Source: Saturnia japonica (lineage: Eukaryota > Arthropoda > Insecta > Lepidoptera > Saturniidae). Taken from it: a stretch of 64,000 nt of DNA. The notes below the pieces were generated by a model. That model had not been told where the DNA came from and made no database searches. It saw only the letters and a list, made by a program, of their open reading frames with translations. Shown piece by piece: positions 35,163 through 45,352 of the stretch (position 1 is the stretch's first letter; every line of letters begins with the position of its first letter). The stretch lies in NCBI GenBank assembly GCA_033032175.1, contig CM065323.1, positions 868,001 through 932,000 on the forward strand. Reading direction: 5' to 3'. A program made the translations under genes and the position numbers.

Positions 35163-35531
35163 TCTATATAATTAATAAAATTGAAGTGTCCGTTTCTAAT
35201 GTCAAAATAACAGTTTTTTACTAAATGCATATGAAAGTATATACGATACCTACAACAAAAAGCTCATTTTTGTAATTTTTGTCCGTCAGTCTGTTTGTTC
35301 CGGGTAATCTCCGAAACGGTTGGACCGATTTTGACGGGACTTTCACTGATAGAGATAGCTGATGATATAGGGAGTAACTTAGGCTACTTTTATTTTAGAA
35401 AAGGAATTGGAAATAAAATAAAAACTGGTCATGGTGAATCAATTCGGGCGCTTAAATGGCTTATGCTGAGTAAACCATAAAAGATATAGCAAATCTGTAG
35501 TCCACGGGAGCGAAGCTACGGGCACAGCTAG
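35163..35531 (+). mobile_element. Non-autonomous Helitron-like element (family H), full length
   Basis: It starts TCTATATAATTAATAAAATT, has TCTGTTTGTTCCGGGTAATC, GTTGGACCGATTTTGACGGG and TTTCACTGATAGA, and ends GAAGCTACGGGCACAGCTAG followed by T. Both ends agree with 3635-4122; the interior is shorter by about 120 bp. No ORF of note. Confidence 0.7.
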
Positions 35532-35924
35532 TAATAAATATAGCAGAATAATTGAAAAATAATATTTTTACTTGCCTGTCTAGGTCTGTCAGTGCGACTC
35601 ATTACCAGATAAATTAAATCATTTTATGATTGTATAATGCTAACATTAACCATAACGAGATAAATGATTAAAAAGGAATCCAATAAAAAATCCCAACTGC
35701 AAAAAACACGACTAAATTATTATTTTTGTATGTTTGCTCTTTATTTTATTTCGAAACATCACATCATGCTTAAATATATTAGCCGGGCGACCGAAATGTG
35801 CTCGGTACCTTAAAAACTTGGAATGTAAAACATTATCTAAATACATAATGAAATCTAAATCGTAGAGCCATTTCCGAGGAAACAATTACATATTATATAT
35901 AAGAATTGCTCACTTAATACTATT

Positions 35925-36070
35925 ACATATAGCCTATAGTCACTCCCACAATTAGGACGAATCTAACGACGCCTCGTATGCTAAAAAATCCATCAAGCCG
36001 TTTAGGCTATAGAGCGTCCCAAAGAAATATATAATATATATATACGGCCAATACGCTCGAAAGTCGGGTA
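35925..36070 (+). repeat. Dispersed repeat, copy 2 (see 33895-34035)
   Basis: AGCCTATAGTCACTCCCACA, ACGAATCTAACG, AAAAATCCATCAAG and AGAGCGTCCCAAAGAAAT match 33895-34035; an AT-only microsatellite (36029-36041) lies inside. Confidence 0.55.
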
Positions 36071-37695
36071 GTGATAAAAATTTGTTTTATATCTAAAAAT
36101 ACTTTTGTAATAAAATCCAACAATTAATTTGAATTGGAAACCACGCCACACCAGGCTAGAGATAGAGATTTGCATATTTTTCTCATGTTGACGTGGATTA
36201 CATAAATGGCGCACCACATCATTTTCATGTTTTTCATTTTCAGTTCACCCGCCGTATTGTACTTTGCTTGCCTCGTACATTTCTCGCCCATGATTTCGCT
36301 GGCTTTTTATTCCACTGCACCGTTACCTTTGCTAAAACAGAAAACCGGGTCAAATGCGCGCCACGGGATGAAATGACTGTGCGAGAGATCGCCGTGTACA
36401 CGTGAGCGAATAACCTATTAAGGTGACTTAAAGAAACATGTGTTTAAGGAAATACATATTTAATTAGTTCTAGTAAAAAGTTATTTTACATAAATATAAA
36501 ATTTTGTTATACACATTATATTTTTGTAACTTTCCGTATAGTAAGTGTCTGCATAGCGCCATTGAACTATTTTCAATAAATATTATATTATTCTACCAGA
36601 CTACTACTACTAATCTTATTGCAATGGAAGAAGTGCCTTTACTGATATGCTGTCCTGGTATCCGTGTGAATATAATTAGGGATAATACGCTTGGGGGTTT
36701 TATTCATTCGGGCTTCTCAAAAACATCAAAGCTAAGTTTCTTGGAATGTTTTGTTACCCTGGTATCCGTGAGAATACTTTTGAACCTTTTTAAATGTACG
36801 CATAGCATTGGGTTAAAGGGATTGTTTTGTCCCTCTCCAAGCGTCAACGGATTATTAAATATTTAAGTGCAGTGGAAGACTTCGTCATCTGAACACTCGA
36901 TAGAGTTTGATATGACACACAGTCTGCATGCAGGTTTTCGCATGGTTATCAAATTTACAACTCAAAATAACTCACCACTGTTGGCTTCTATGCTGACGAG
37001 AGAAACTCCACAATTCACCTGTATCAGTCAAAGGAAAAGGTGGGAAATAAGTCTAGTCTGCAGTCAGTCAAGTTGTCATTCCTCACCGCTTCTCACAACA
37101 ATTGTTCTCGTAGCGAAATTACAAGTTTATGATTAATCACAATTTGATAAACGGCTGCAACAAAATGAAAAATGCCCAACACAATTGAAACAAACAATCA
37201 CCACGATAGTTTTTCAAACAATCAAAAGAAGTCGAGCCAGCGAACATCGCAAGTGACAGCTGACAGCTATCAAGCGCGAAGTTACATAGACCGATAAAAC
37301 ATAGACAACTTGCGCTGTCAGACCCCGGTTCTGAACAGCGATTGATTGTAGATCTGTCGGTGGTCGCCGATGGTAATCGATTGCATTGTGATTTACCATT
37401 AGGTACAGTACAATCTCACAGAACAATAAGACTTTTTTTAAAAATAAATTGTGGATTTTTTTTTATTAGGTACTAGTACTACAAACTACTTCAGAGCCAT
37501 GAATCAATACAAAAATAGTTTTTTTACTGATTACAGAAAGGCGAAAGTTACTCGATTTAATTCGAATGTACTTTTTTATGGATGTTCAGCCATAACTTCT
37601 TTGTTTCTGAACCAATTTGGATGATTATTTTTGAAGCTGGTTTTCTTTTTTGTTAAAAATTGTCTTGTACAATTCTTACATCAAAAATTTAATTT

Positions 37696-37701
37696 AAAAA
37701 A
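37696..37701 (-). terminator. Pol III T-run terminator of tRNA-Ala(AGC)
   Basis: Six T on the minus strand lie 5 bases beyond the tRNA 3' end, the usual RNA polymerase III stop. Confidence 0.8.
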
Positions 37702-37706
37702 GGTTT

Positions 37707-37779
37707 TGGAGGCGCCGGGTATCGATCCCGGTACCTCTCGCATGCTAAGCGAGCGCTCTACCATCTGAGCTACGCCCCC
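37707..37779 (-). tRNA. tRNA-Ala (anticodon AGC)
   Basis: The 73-nt cloverleaf is complete. The acceptor GGGGGCG pairs with CGCCTCC (one G-U) and the discriminator is A. The D arm is GCTC/GAGC, and the anticodon stem CTCGC/GCGAG frames loop TTAGCAT with anticodon AGC. The T stem CCGGG/CCCGG closes loop ATCGATA. Internal A and B boxes are intact, there is no intron, and a T6 terminator follows. It delivers alanine at GCU/GCC codons after inosine modification. It lies antisense inside the neurobeachin intron, 1.4 kb from a shortened twin on the other strand. I regard it as functional. Confidence 0.95.
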
Positions 37780-38277
37780 TGTTATGTATAATGATTGAAA
37801 TAAGGCTCTGCATATAACCAGTACATACTTATTGCTTGCATTGTGTAAGCAGTGGGTAGGCAGGTCAATCAGCATTTACAAGTCACGTAATGCAATCACA
37901 GACATCATTTGAATTTATTCATAATTTAAGTGGTTCGCTCAGAGTTGCGAGAACTTTTTTGATTAAAGAAATTACCTTAAGTTTTAGTACTGGATCGGAT
38001 AAAACTGAAACATTAATTCCTTGCTTACATATAACTTTGATTTGTCTGCTATTAACAAATAAAGAAAATAGTTTATTTTTGTACATACATGTATAATGAA
38101 TTGTATATACACAATGAAATTATTTTTATACAATTCAGTAAATTTTACACTATTGCCATTGTCGGGTATCGTCATCATGTTGTTGACGCGCACGGTAACA
38201 ATTTTGTAGTTATTTTGTTACGTGCAAACTTAAAAAGTATTAAACATTATATTATAGTACATACTATTTTTTAATAA

Positions 38278-38608
38278 CTAGCCATTGCTCGCAGCTTCGT
38301 TTTCTTGTAATTATTTTTGATGTTTCCATCGCGTCGCTCAAGAGATTGTTTGAGCGCGCTTAATTCTGGAAGTTCCAGTCACTTTTGAAATTTTTTTTTG
38401 CATTTAAAGCATATTTTTTAAGAAGAATAACTACATAATTATAGGCTATAGGACTTCATGCTACACCTATAACTCAGTAACTCAGTAATCATGTAATGTG
38501 GAAAGCTGTAGGCAAATACCTACGAGAGCTAGGCTATAGGGATTCATTGAGGGCGGCGCGGCGCTCTGGACAAATTTTATCACGGGTAAAACCAAGGGGC
38601 ACAGCTAA
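38278..38608. mobile_element. Head-to-head Helitron-like 3' halves
   Basis: CTAG at 38278-38281 followed by CCATTGCTCGCAGCTTCG looks like a minus-strand Helitron-like 3' end. At the other side TATCACGGGTAAAACCAAGG then GGCACAGCTAA (ending 38608) looks like a plus-strand 3' end of family T. Each half lacks its 5' end, as in 12311-12795. The join is not sharply defined. Confidence 0.4.
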
Positions 38609-38634
38609 TACAGTATAAAAATAATCTATATATT

Positions 38635-38983
38635 AATACGTGAAGCAAAAACTTCGGTGCCTTTTTAAGCGTATTACGTGCACGGAAGTCTGAAATTTGG
38701 CATGGTTAAAGTTTATATGGCGAAGTAGTGCAGAAAGCTAAAATTTATCTATACTATCTGTTACTAATATATTAAATATAAATAAATTAATACTGCGAAT
38801 CCTACAAAAACCAGTGCCATTTAACTTAGACCCCCTAAAATATTGACATTGTCACACCACGAATAGTGACAACAAGTGATGTAGATAACAATCATTGTTT
38901 ATGAATACTTGTAAATGTCAAACAGAAAATAGTTTATAGTCTGAAAGTCGCTGTTCGAATCTTGAGCTTAGTGCGATCGCTAG
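38635..38983 (+). mobile_element. Non-autonomous Helitron-like element (family R), full length
   Basis: It starts TCTATATATTAATACGTGAA and ends TTAGTGCGATCGCTAG followed by T. It is collinear with 4653-4980 over the whole length, and with the minus-strand half at 12311-12500. No coding capacity. Confidence 0.7.
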
Positions 38984-39167
38984 TAATAATAAATATATTG
39001 TCTATCTCAAATATAGTTGTTAAAAAAATGATTCATTCATAAGATAATAATATTCGTGCGTGCTACGCGAGACTCTAGTAAAGTGAAAGGGAGACAGAGT
39101 ACGACTTCTCTTTATTGTTGTAAATTAAATTACTGCTGGATCATAAAACTCAATTCGTACGTACACA

Positions 39168-39238
39168 GGGGGCGTAGCTCAGATGGTAGAGCGCTCGCTG
39201 CATGCGAGAGGCACCGGGATCGATACCCGGCGCCTCCA
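39168..39238 (+). tRNA. tRNA-Ala(TGC)-like gene with 5-nt anticodon loop
   Basis: All arms match the Ala gene at 37707: acceptor GGGGGCG/CGCCTCC, D arm, T arm CCGGG ATCGATA CCCGG, discriminator A, and a T5 run at 39247-39251. The anticodon stem CTCGC/GCGAG is perfect but encloses only TGCAT, so the gene is 71 nt. A normal Ala(TGC) gene would have TTTGCAT; two T are missing and the universal U33 context is disturbed. Promoter boxes are intact, so it is probably transcribed, but decoding is doubtful. Pseudogene is the likely status; a sequencing error in the T run is the alternative. Confidence 0.75.
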
Positions 39239-39246
39239 ATACGACA

Positions 39247-39251
39247 TTTTT
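39247..39251 (+). terminator. Pol III T-run after the tRNA-Ala(TGC)-like gene
   Basis: Five T start nine bases past the discriminator base, suitable for Pol III termination. Confidence 0.65.
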
Positions 39252-39812
39252 ATATCAAGTATGGTTCATTAATGAACTATATTTAAATTTAAAATGAACA
39301 AATTTAAATAAACTTTTAGTGCAATAATTTTTAGCACGTGTTGTATTAACTAGGCGATAGTACTTATTACAAGGTTTTTTTTTTTTGACAGATGTACTTG
39401 ACGGTTATTATATTGTGATCTGAGAACAGCAGTGCTAAAAGAAGGGGAATTTATCCATCAAAAACTATTTACGAATTTGTTCATCATGCGAATGTTGATC
39501 ACAGTCGAGTCGGACGCCTGCCTCATACAAAAATATTTTACTATTTAGTATTATTAACTCCATCTCATATATTTCTTTGTTAATAAAAATTAATGAATAT
39601 AAAAGAGAAGTACTGAAAACACGAAATTAAAATGATTTACAAGCGGAAAAAAAACCATAAATGTCCGAAGGGTACAACGGCGAGTAGTATTTTAATATGG
39701 TTGCATTAACTCCCGGCTTTGGGTGGACCGTGTGCGGTATTACGACAGAATCGCGCGGGATTAGCCGCCAGCGTCCAGGGTCCAGGCTACCGGGATTACG
39801 CCGCGGGTAACA

Positions 39813-40215
39813 ATGCATCTTATATTAACCGGGAGAACACACTTTGCAAAGACCGACTTTTATGGCGAAGTTATTGAAGAATCTAATTATATAAAACTGC
39901 TACCAAAAGATGGATTCTTAGCATTTCCTCGATATTCGGGTTTTATCGTCTATATGAATGTTATGAAGAGTTATTTGGACCTTGGCCCATCATCTCGCTT
40001 CCACCACAGAACCACATGCACTCGATTACGGACTTTACAACTACATCAATAACGAATTTCCGAAATTTTTAGCTTTGTTTTACCGTTCGTGTGAGAAATG
40101 GTCTCCCAGCCAGCAAACCATCGAGTACCAAGAGGACGAAGAGAAGACACGACAATTGCCGTTGTTTGTAGACTGTACCATACGTATCTTCACAGTAATT
40201 TTGACGAACTTTTAA
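39813..40215 (+). other. Unrecognised overlapping open frames
   Basis: One frame opens at 39813 (MHLILTGRTHFAKTDFYGEV, 79 codons). A second, offset frame at 39982 runs 77 codons (HALDYGLYNYINNEFPKFLA, then EKWSPSQQTIEYQEDEEKTR). Joined near 39985 they would make one protein of about 130 residues, but I recognise no family. The block ends directly before the dispersed repeat at 40232. It may be an old transposon or retroposed sequence, or chance. Confidence 0.25.
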
Positions 40216-40231
40216 AAAAACATATATGTGG

Positions 40232-40545
40232 TGTAAAGTGTGTCGAATTATATCTTCAGCACTGAGACATTCAAGCTAAACTCACCTGCACGAGGTGCAC
40301 CCTGCTGAGCAACGGACGAGGAAATGGTGATAGCGGGTGGTAGGGCTGTTTTGCACGTCTAGGTCGCGACCACCATGCATGTGATGAAAAGTCCGTCATA
40401 GTGACTCGCTTTTCGTGTCACGTTTCGGGATCACCCTGTGCATATCCAGTTAAATGAATGCAGGCCGGCCGCGGTGTGACAGCCGCGACCGTCGATGGAT
40501 TACGATCTCTCGGTGGTCGTCGTTGTGTTTGGATTGTACTGTGGA
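40232..40545 (+). repeat. Dispersed repeat, copy 2 (see 315-630)
   Basis: Same order of landmarks as 315-630: GAGCAACGGACGAGGAAATG, AAAGTCCGTCATAGTGACT, GTGTCACGTTTCGGGATCA, CTGTGCATATCCAGT, GTTGTGTTTGGATTGTA. About 70-75% similar by eye. Confidence 0.6.
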
Positions 40546-41237
40546 ATCTACGTATCTTATCTACGTATGAAGTACATAATAATTAAATCTTAAGTTTATG
40601 TAAATCAGGGCTCTATGATGTAAGTAAATAAAACATGCGTCGAGATTCAGTGGGAAGTGTGGGAACGAGAACTCTCTCACTGTTTATACAGAGCCCTGCT
40701 TTCGTGCGAAATAATTTACATGATTGCCTGTCGTCGTAAGCTTTTGACATGATGCAAAATTGTTATCACTGTTTTTTAACAACATGTTAATTACTTTCTA
40801 AAATATGTACTTGTTTATAATATAAGTAATTGTAGCTAGCTACAGAGGGAAAACAAAGTGAACATCTTTTGAATTAATTGTTACCTTCCATACAACCAAC
40901 ATTGTATAATAATGTAATACTCTCATACTAGGAAAAAAAACACTGCAATTTTTTCCTAACTTTATACTCGTTGCATCAACAATCCCAGGATAGATAGATA
41001 AATGGATTAGATGGATGTCGGAATTCTACTACCTTAACAATATTCCACAGATACATAATTATATTATTATACATTCTACGAAATGCGAGTTTCATACCAT
41101 ACGGGGGTTTTATTGGCGGTTGTAGGTGTAGCAATTTTGATAGAGATAATTTGGCTTCGCGTTGAGTTTATAGTGAGCTGAGAGCTTTTATGATTTCACA
41201 AATATCCAAAAATAAATTATAAGTAGCAGTATAATCA

Positions 41238-42110
41238 TCTATATGAATAAATGTGTAGTTCTGTCTGTACAGTTTAATTGTTTATCCATTTTCCCGATGA
41301 ACATATACATATGAATACATGTATGAATAACATATATATGAACGATACTAATCACGAATATGTCATTAAAATTTTGTTTTGTCTGCCTGTCTGCTTGTAT
41401 GTCCGAATATAACTCAAAAACGGTTTAACCGATTCTAATGACATTTTGTACACGGGATGCTATGTCATTGGTCAATTGATAGGAAATGTAACAAATTTGA
41501 ATATTATTTTTAGAAATCGTAAGTAAAATAATCCAAAGATGCCTATTTTCTTTAATTCTTGACCAAATTTGTTGAAATTTTGTACACGAGAAGTATACGC
41601 CATAAGCTATGAACATTTTCAATAACACTTTTACGAATCGTTAAATTGTAATCGTAAATCGTAAAATTTCATTAATTCTAAACCGATTTTGATTAACTTT
41701 TGTACGCGGCAAGTATAAGTAATTGTATAATGTATGGCCTATAAGAATTGTCAATATGACTTCTAGAAATACAAAAAAAAAGTTAATTAATAAAGAAAAA
41801 ACCTTTTTTTATCAATTGTCAACCGATTTTTAACAAATTTAGACGGGAAACATATAATATACATCATTCCATAATTGAGAGGCTATAAGAATCGTTAATA
41901 ATACTTTAGAAATCGTAGAATAGAATAATAATTTGAAACTGATTTTTATGAAAATTGTACACGGGGAATACCCGTTTGTAATAACAAACCACTACTTCTC
42001 ATTTGATACGGCATATTGTCAACAATATGAGTAAATAAAAATAAAATTACGGGATGTAAATAACTACTGCGTAATTACAAACGCGTGTGGTTCCGCGGGC
42101 ACACCGCTAG
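41238..42110 (+). mobile_element. Helitron-like element with degenerate internal repeats
   Basis: It starts TCTATATGAATAAATGTGTA and ends GGGCACACCGCTAG followed by T. Inside, a module of about 110-140 bp recurs four to five times with decay: ACCGATT followed by TTTTGTACACGGGA/GAAG, TATAAG, CAATTGATAGG or CTATAAGAA, then AGAAATCGTA (about 41425, 41570, 41690, 41825, 41940). A related block without the CTAG end lies at 44817-45340. No ORF of substance. Confidence 0.6.
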
Positions 42111-42462
42111 TCTATTTATATAAATAAATGACAATTCAATTTTTACCAAAAATGATGACCCACTTCAATGATTGAGTTTCCTGGTATATCTTCGAAGTTG
42201 AAGGTCCAATGCTAATGAAATTAAAATGGGGCCACTCTTCAGGTATCCCCAAATAAAATAAATAAATCTATACATACAAAATACTTTGTCCTGAATGACT
42301 GACGGATCAACGCACAGCCTAAATAACATAGATGATAAGCTATATAAATAACTAGCGGCCCGCCCCGGCTTCGCATGTGTATTTAACAAAAATTTAAAAA
42401 TTGAAAATTATAATACACACGAATAGACCCTTCTTCTATTTGCGTCAGGTTACTAAAAAATG

Positions 42463-42875
42463 TGTGTTGCCAGTGAAGACATACGGCACAGTGACGTGGT
42501 CGCTCACTATGGGCCTCATAAGAAAGCTCAAGGTCGCTCAGCGAGCTATGGAGAGGGCTATGCTTGGTGTTTCTCTACGAGATCGAATCAGAAATGAGGA
42601 GATCCGTAGACAAACTAAGGTAACCGAAATAGCCAAAAGGATTAGCAAGTTGAAGTGGCAGTGGGCGGGGCACATAGTTCGGAGAACTGACGGCCGTTGG
42701 GGCAGAAAGGTTCTCGAGTGGAGACCACGCACCGGAAAGCGCAGCGTAGGACGGCCCCCCACTAGATGGAAAGATGACATAATAAAGGTCGCTGGGAGCC
42801 GTTGGGTGCAGGCCGCACAAGAGGCCTATGTTCAGCAGTGGACGTCCTGCGGCTGAAATGATGATGATGATGATG
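42463..42875 (+). mobile_element. 5'-truncated RTE retrotransposon end, 11-bp target-site duplication
   Basis: The insert holds the last 130 or so codons of an RTE-clade ORF2, open to its stop: CVLPVKTYGTVTWSLTMG, RAMERAMLGVSLRDRIRNEE, KLKWQWAGHIVRRTDGRWG, RSVGRPPTRWKDDI, VQQWTSCG. A (TGATGA)n tail ends at 42875. A perfect duplication ACTAAAAAATG at 42452-42462 and 42876-42886 proves target-primed insertion with 5' truncation. Identity of the duplication and absence of stops suggest a fairly recent event. It landed in the 3' part of the Helitron remnant. Confidence 0.92.
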
Positions 42876-43429
42876 ACTAAAAAATGAAAATTGTAAAGAA
42901 AGTTTGAATATTATTATTTTATTGAACTTTTATTTTTATTTTAATGACTTTTTAGTTTTTATTTTTTTTTTATTTTTTGTTACTTTTTAATAAATGTTAA
43001 ATTCTTTTTTCTAATTTTTCTAAAAAGATCATACATACAAAACAAAAGCCATTCAATTTATTGAGTCAGAGCTTCCATGTTAAAGATATTAGACGTTGTT
43101 TTATTTTGTTAGACAGAGCAGTTTAGACAATTATAAAATTCCTGTGTGTAATGGACTGCGTCTTCGATATTCGTTAAGTGTCGATCGATTTGTAGGTAAT
43201 TTATTATTTGGCCGGAGACTTTTTGAATAATCAAATTGTTTATTTCGTTTTTTTTTTCGATAGTTCGTTCCTAGGTGTTACTATTGCCTTAGAACACAAC
43301 CAACGAAAGTACTTATCGTGCAAATTTTCAATGTCAGGTTGTACTGCATAGTATGTATTAAAATTTATAAATTATGGACTATTATTTGGCCTAGAGGTTT
43401 ATACAAAAGGATATTACGAGTTATGCTTA

Positions 43430-44419
43430 AATTTGGAGTGGCAAGCTGCTTGATAGGTTTCTGAGAACTCCCTCAACGGTTTTTAGCTACTCGAATGAGG
43501 TTGGACCGCGAACGTGATGTAGCAACATCGTAAGATAAAAACACTCTGATTGAGAAGGATGTACACCGTAGACTCTTTCTAAAGCGGCATCTTTTTTATG
43601 CCTGGATGGCCAACTACGTCCACACCACGCCTCCTTCTTGTGAATTTATTATTGGCCCATATGTAGTATTGCGGGACTTCGTGGTATAGAAGTGGCTTTG
43701 CGAATTTATCTTCATTACAGAGCTCAAAGAAAGCCAGCAAGGTAGTTTTACGTGGGCTTGGGGTTGTGGGTTTATACCCTATTACATGGGACCTAAAAGC
43801 ATACTCGCCGAACTGTGGGTATACATTAGTACACCTCTGCCTAACCCTTCGAGGAATACAGGCGTGATGGTATGTTATGTTTGGGCACCTTTTTAGCCGT
43901 TTCTGCGGTAAAATAAACCCTTTGGCCATTTTCTAAGTGGACAGCTAACGCATGACTGTAGGATGCCGCTCGTGATCGGAAATCCGAATATTCGCCAGAC
44001 AGCTTCGGATGTACTTATGTACCAGACATTCACGTAGTTTTCATTTGGGTTTATGACGTTAAAAGTAGCTTGGTCAGATCCGTTATATATTTGCAAATGT
44101 ATTTGATGTCTTGAACTGAATGGCATACTCACACATTTATGTGAGCGTTAAACGTCCTACACAATAGTGGAGAATAAGGGACAATCCATCTATTATCTAT
44201 ATTGAACCTACTTTCTCTGATATTTATCGTAGCGCACTGTCCTCCATTTTCGTCGTCATGACGACGATAAACTGGATATCCGTCCTCTCTGGTTTGGGTA
44301 TCGTTGACGAATCGTCGAGGGTACTGTTTTGTACAGGTACCGTTTTTCATACATGGTCCTGTTAAGTTATGCTCTCCGCATGATCCGTGCACCATATTTT
44401 TTGTTACGATATTGTACAA
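43430..44419 (-). pseudogene. Helitron Rep/helicase protein remnant
   Basis: Read on the minus strand from 44419: MVHGSCGEHN, PCMKNGTCTKQYPRRFV, TREDGYPVYRRHDDENGGQC and the hallmark NRWIVPYSPLLCRTFNAHIN V. Then come SDQATFNVINPN, ISTSEAVWRIFGFPI, NGQ-like KWPKGLFY, and after the SINE insertion TTLLAFFELC, KPLLYHEVPQYYIWANNKFT, RRRRGVDVVGHPG. After a frameshift near 43590, ALERVYGVHPSQSECFYLTM then LHHVRGPTSFE. This is the standard order of the central Helitron protein between the Rep and helicase domains. Helicase motifs downstream are absent. It has at least two frameshifts and a SINE insertion. Confidence 0.85.
43776..43881 (+). mobile_element. SINE family 1, 5'-truncated, inserted in the Helitron ORF
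   Basis: CCCTATTACATGGGACCTAA, GCCGAACTGTGGG, CTGCCTAACCCTTCGAGGAA and ACAGGCGTGATGGTATGTTA match the 3' 105 bp of 22980-23297, including the TATGT tail. Helitron protein similarity stops at one side and resumes at the other, so the SINE arrived after the Helitron. No tRNA head remains. Confidence 0.85.
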
Positions 44420-44816
44420 TATCGGATCGTTTTGTCAATTAAAATTTAAAATTAAAAGAACACTTGTTGTGGCATAACTATAATAATTAGAAATATACTA
44501 TCGCGACACTTTTTATAAATAATGATGTGTTCTGCAAAGTCGTAGTACATTATCATCAATAGTTTTTGCAACGCATGCGATGTAAATAATATTTTGGGTA
44601 TTTTTTTACACCTTGGGTTACATTATTGGAGTTTTAGTAAGGATCCCTAATTTTTTTGAAAATGTAATATAGCCTATGTCACTCTGGGATAGTGTAGCTT
44701 CCCAACAGTGAAAGAATTTTTCAAATCAGTTCATTATTCAGAGCCTATTTAATGCAAACAAACAAACAAACAAACAATCAAATCTTTCCCCTTTATAATA
44801 TTAGTATAGATAAAAA

Positions 44817-45340
44817 ATAAAAACAACATTTCATTTGTATTGTTTCTCAATATTTGGCAAGTATTCGTAGAATTCGTTCATACGTGATTTCATAATTGAT
44901 ATGCTACAAGAATCGTAATTCGTTCATACGTGATTTCATAATTGATATGCTACAAGAATCGTCAACGATAATTTCACAAATATAGTAAACTCACTTCAAG
45001 ACCATTTTGAAGAGTTCAGGTTGAAGAAGTGAAGTCCACTTCAAGTGAAATTAAGATGGAATCCCATCCCCTATCCAACAAAAAAAGAATCATCCAAATC
45101 AGTTCATAAACAAAGAAGTTATATTGGTGAACATCCGTAAAGAAAATATAGGTACATTCGAATGAAGTAAACTCGCCTCTTTTTTTAAGGCGGTTATAAA
45201 AAAAATTGTTAATTCTCAACAAATTTTGATGGAAATTGTACACTAAAAGAATATGTCATTCCTCAATAAGTGATAGGATGCTTGAATTGTCAATGATATG
45301 AGTAAAAATAAAATGAAGGGATGAAAGTAATTACGGCCGC
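44817..45340 (+). repeat. Diverged Helitron-like block related to 41238-42110
   Basis: Segments ATTGATATGCTACAAGAATC, TTTTGATGGAAATTGTACAC, AATATGTCATTCCTCAATAA and TGTCAATGATATGAGTAAAA parallel the internal modules of 41238-42110. It lacks a clear start and the CTAG end. Confidence 0.45.
44871..44962 (+). repeat. Perfect 46-bp tandem duplication
   Basis: AATTCGTTCATACGTGATTT through CAAGAATCGT occurs at 44871-44916 and again, base for base, at 44917-44962. Perfect identity inside otherwise decayed repeat sequence implies a recent replication-slippage event or an assembly artefact. Confidence 0.95.
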
Positions 45341-45352
45341 CAGACGTTAATA

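Larger units (their letters stand above)
42352..44810 (-). mobile_element. Helitron remnant with Rep/helicase coding sequence, invaded by RTE and SINE
   Basis: On the minus strand the 5' end TCTATACTAATATTATAAAG (from 44810) and the 3' end CGGGGCGGGCCGCTAG (to 42352) bracket coding remnants of a Helitron protein in the same orientation at 43430-44419. At about 2.0 kb after removing the two insertions it is far shorter than an autonomous Helitron (5-8 kb), so most of Rep and helicase is lost. The pairing of these two ends with the ORF is inference; the ORF itself is recognisable. It ties the TC...CTAG repeats of the window to Helitrons. Confidence 0.6.

Noticed and set aside
36504..37136. ORFs of 120 and 89 codons as genes
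   Set aside because: No domain, low-complexity hydrophobic composition and location among repeat motifs; consistent with chance open frames.
42538..42820. Minus-strand ORFs of about 80 codons
   Set aside because: Antisense shadows of the RTE ORF2 fragment.
44751..44776. CAAA repeat run as a CRISPR-like or satellite array
   Set aside because: It is a short simple repeat in the 5' end of a Helitron-like element; no CRISPR structure occurs anywhere in the window.
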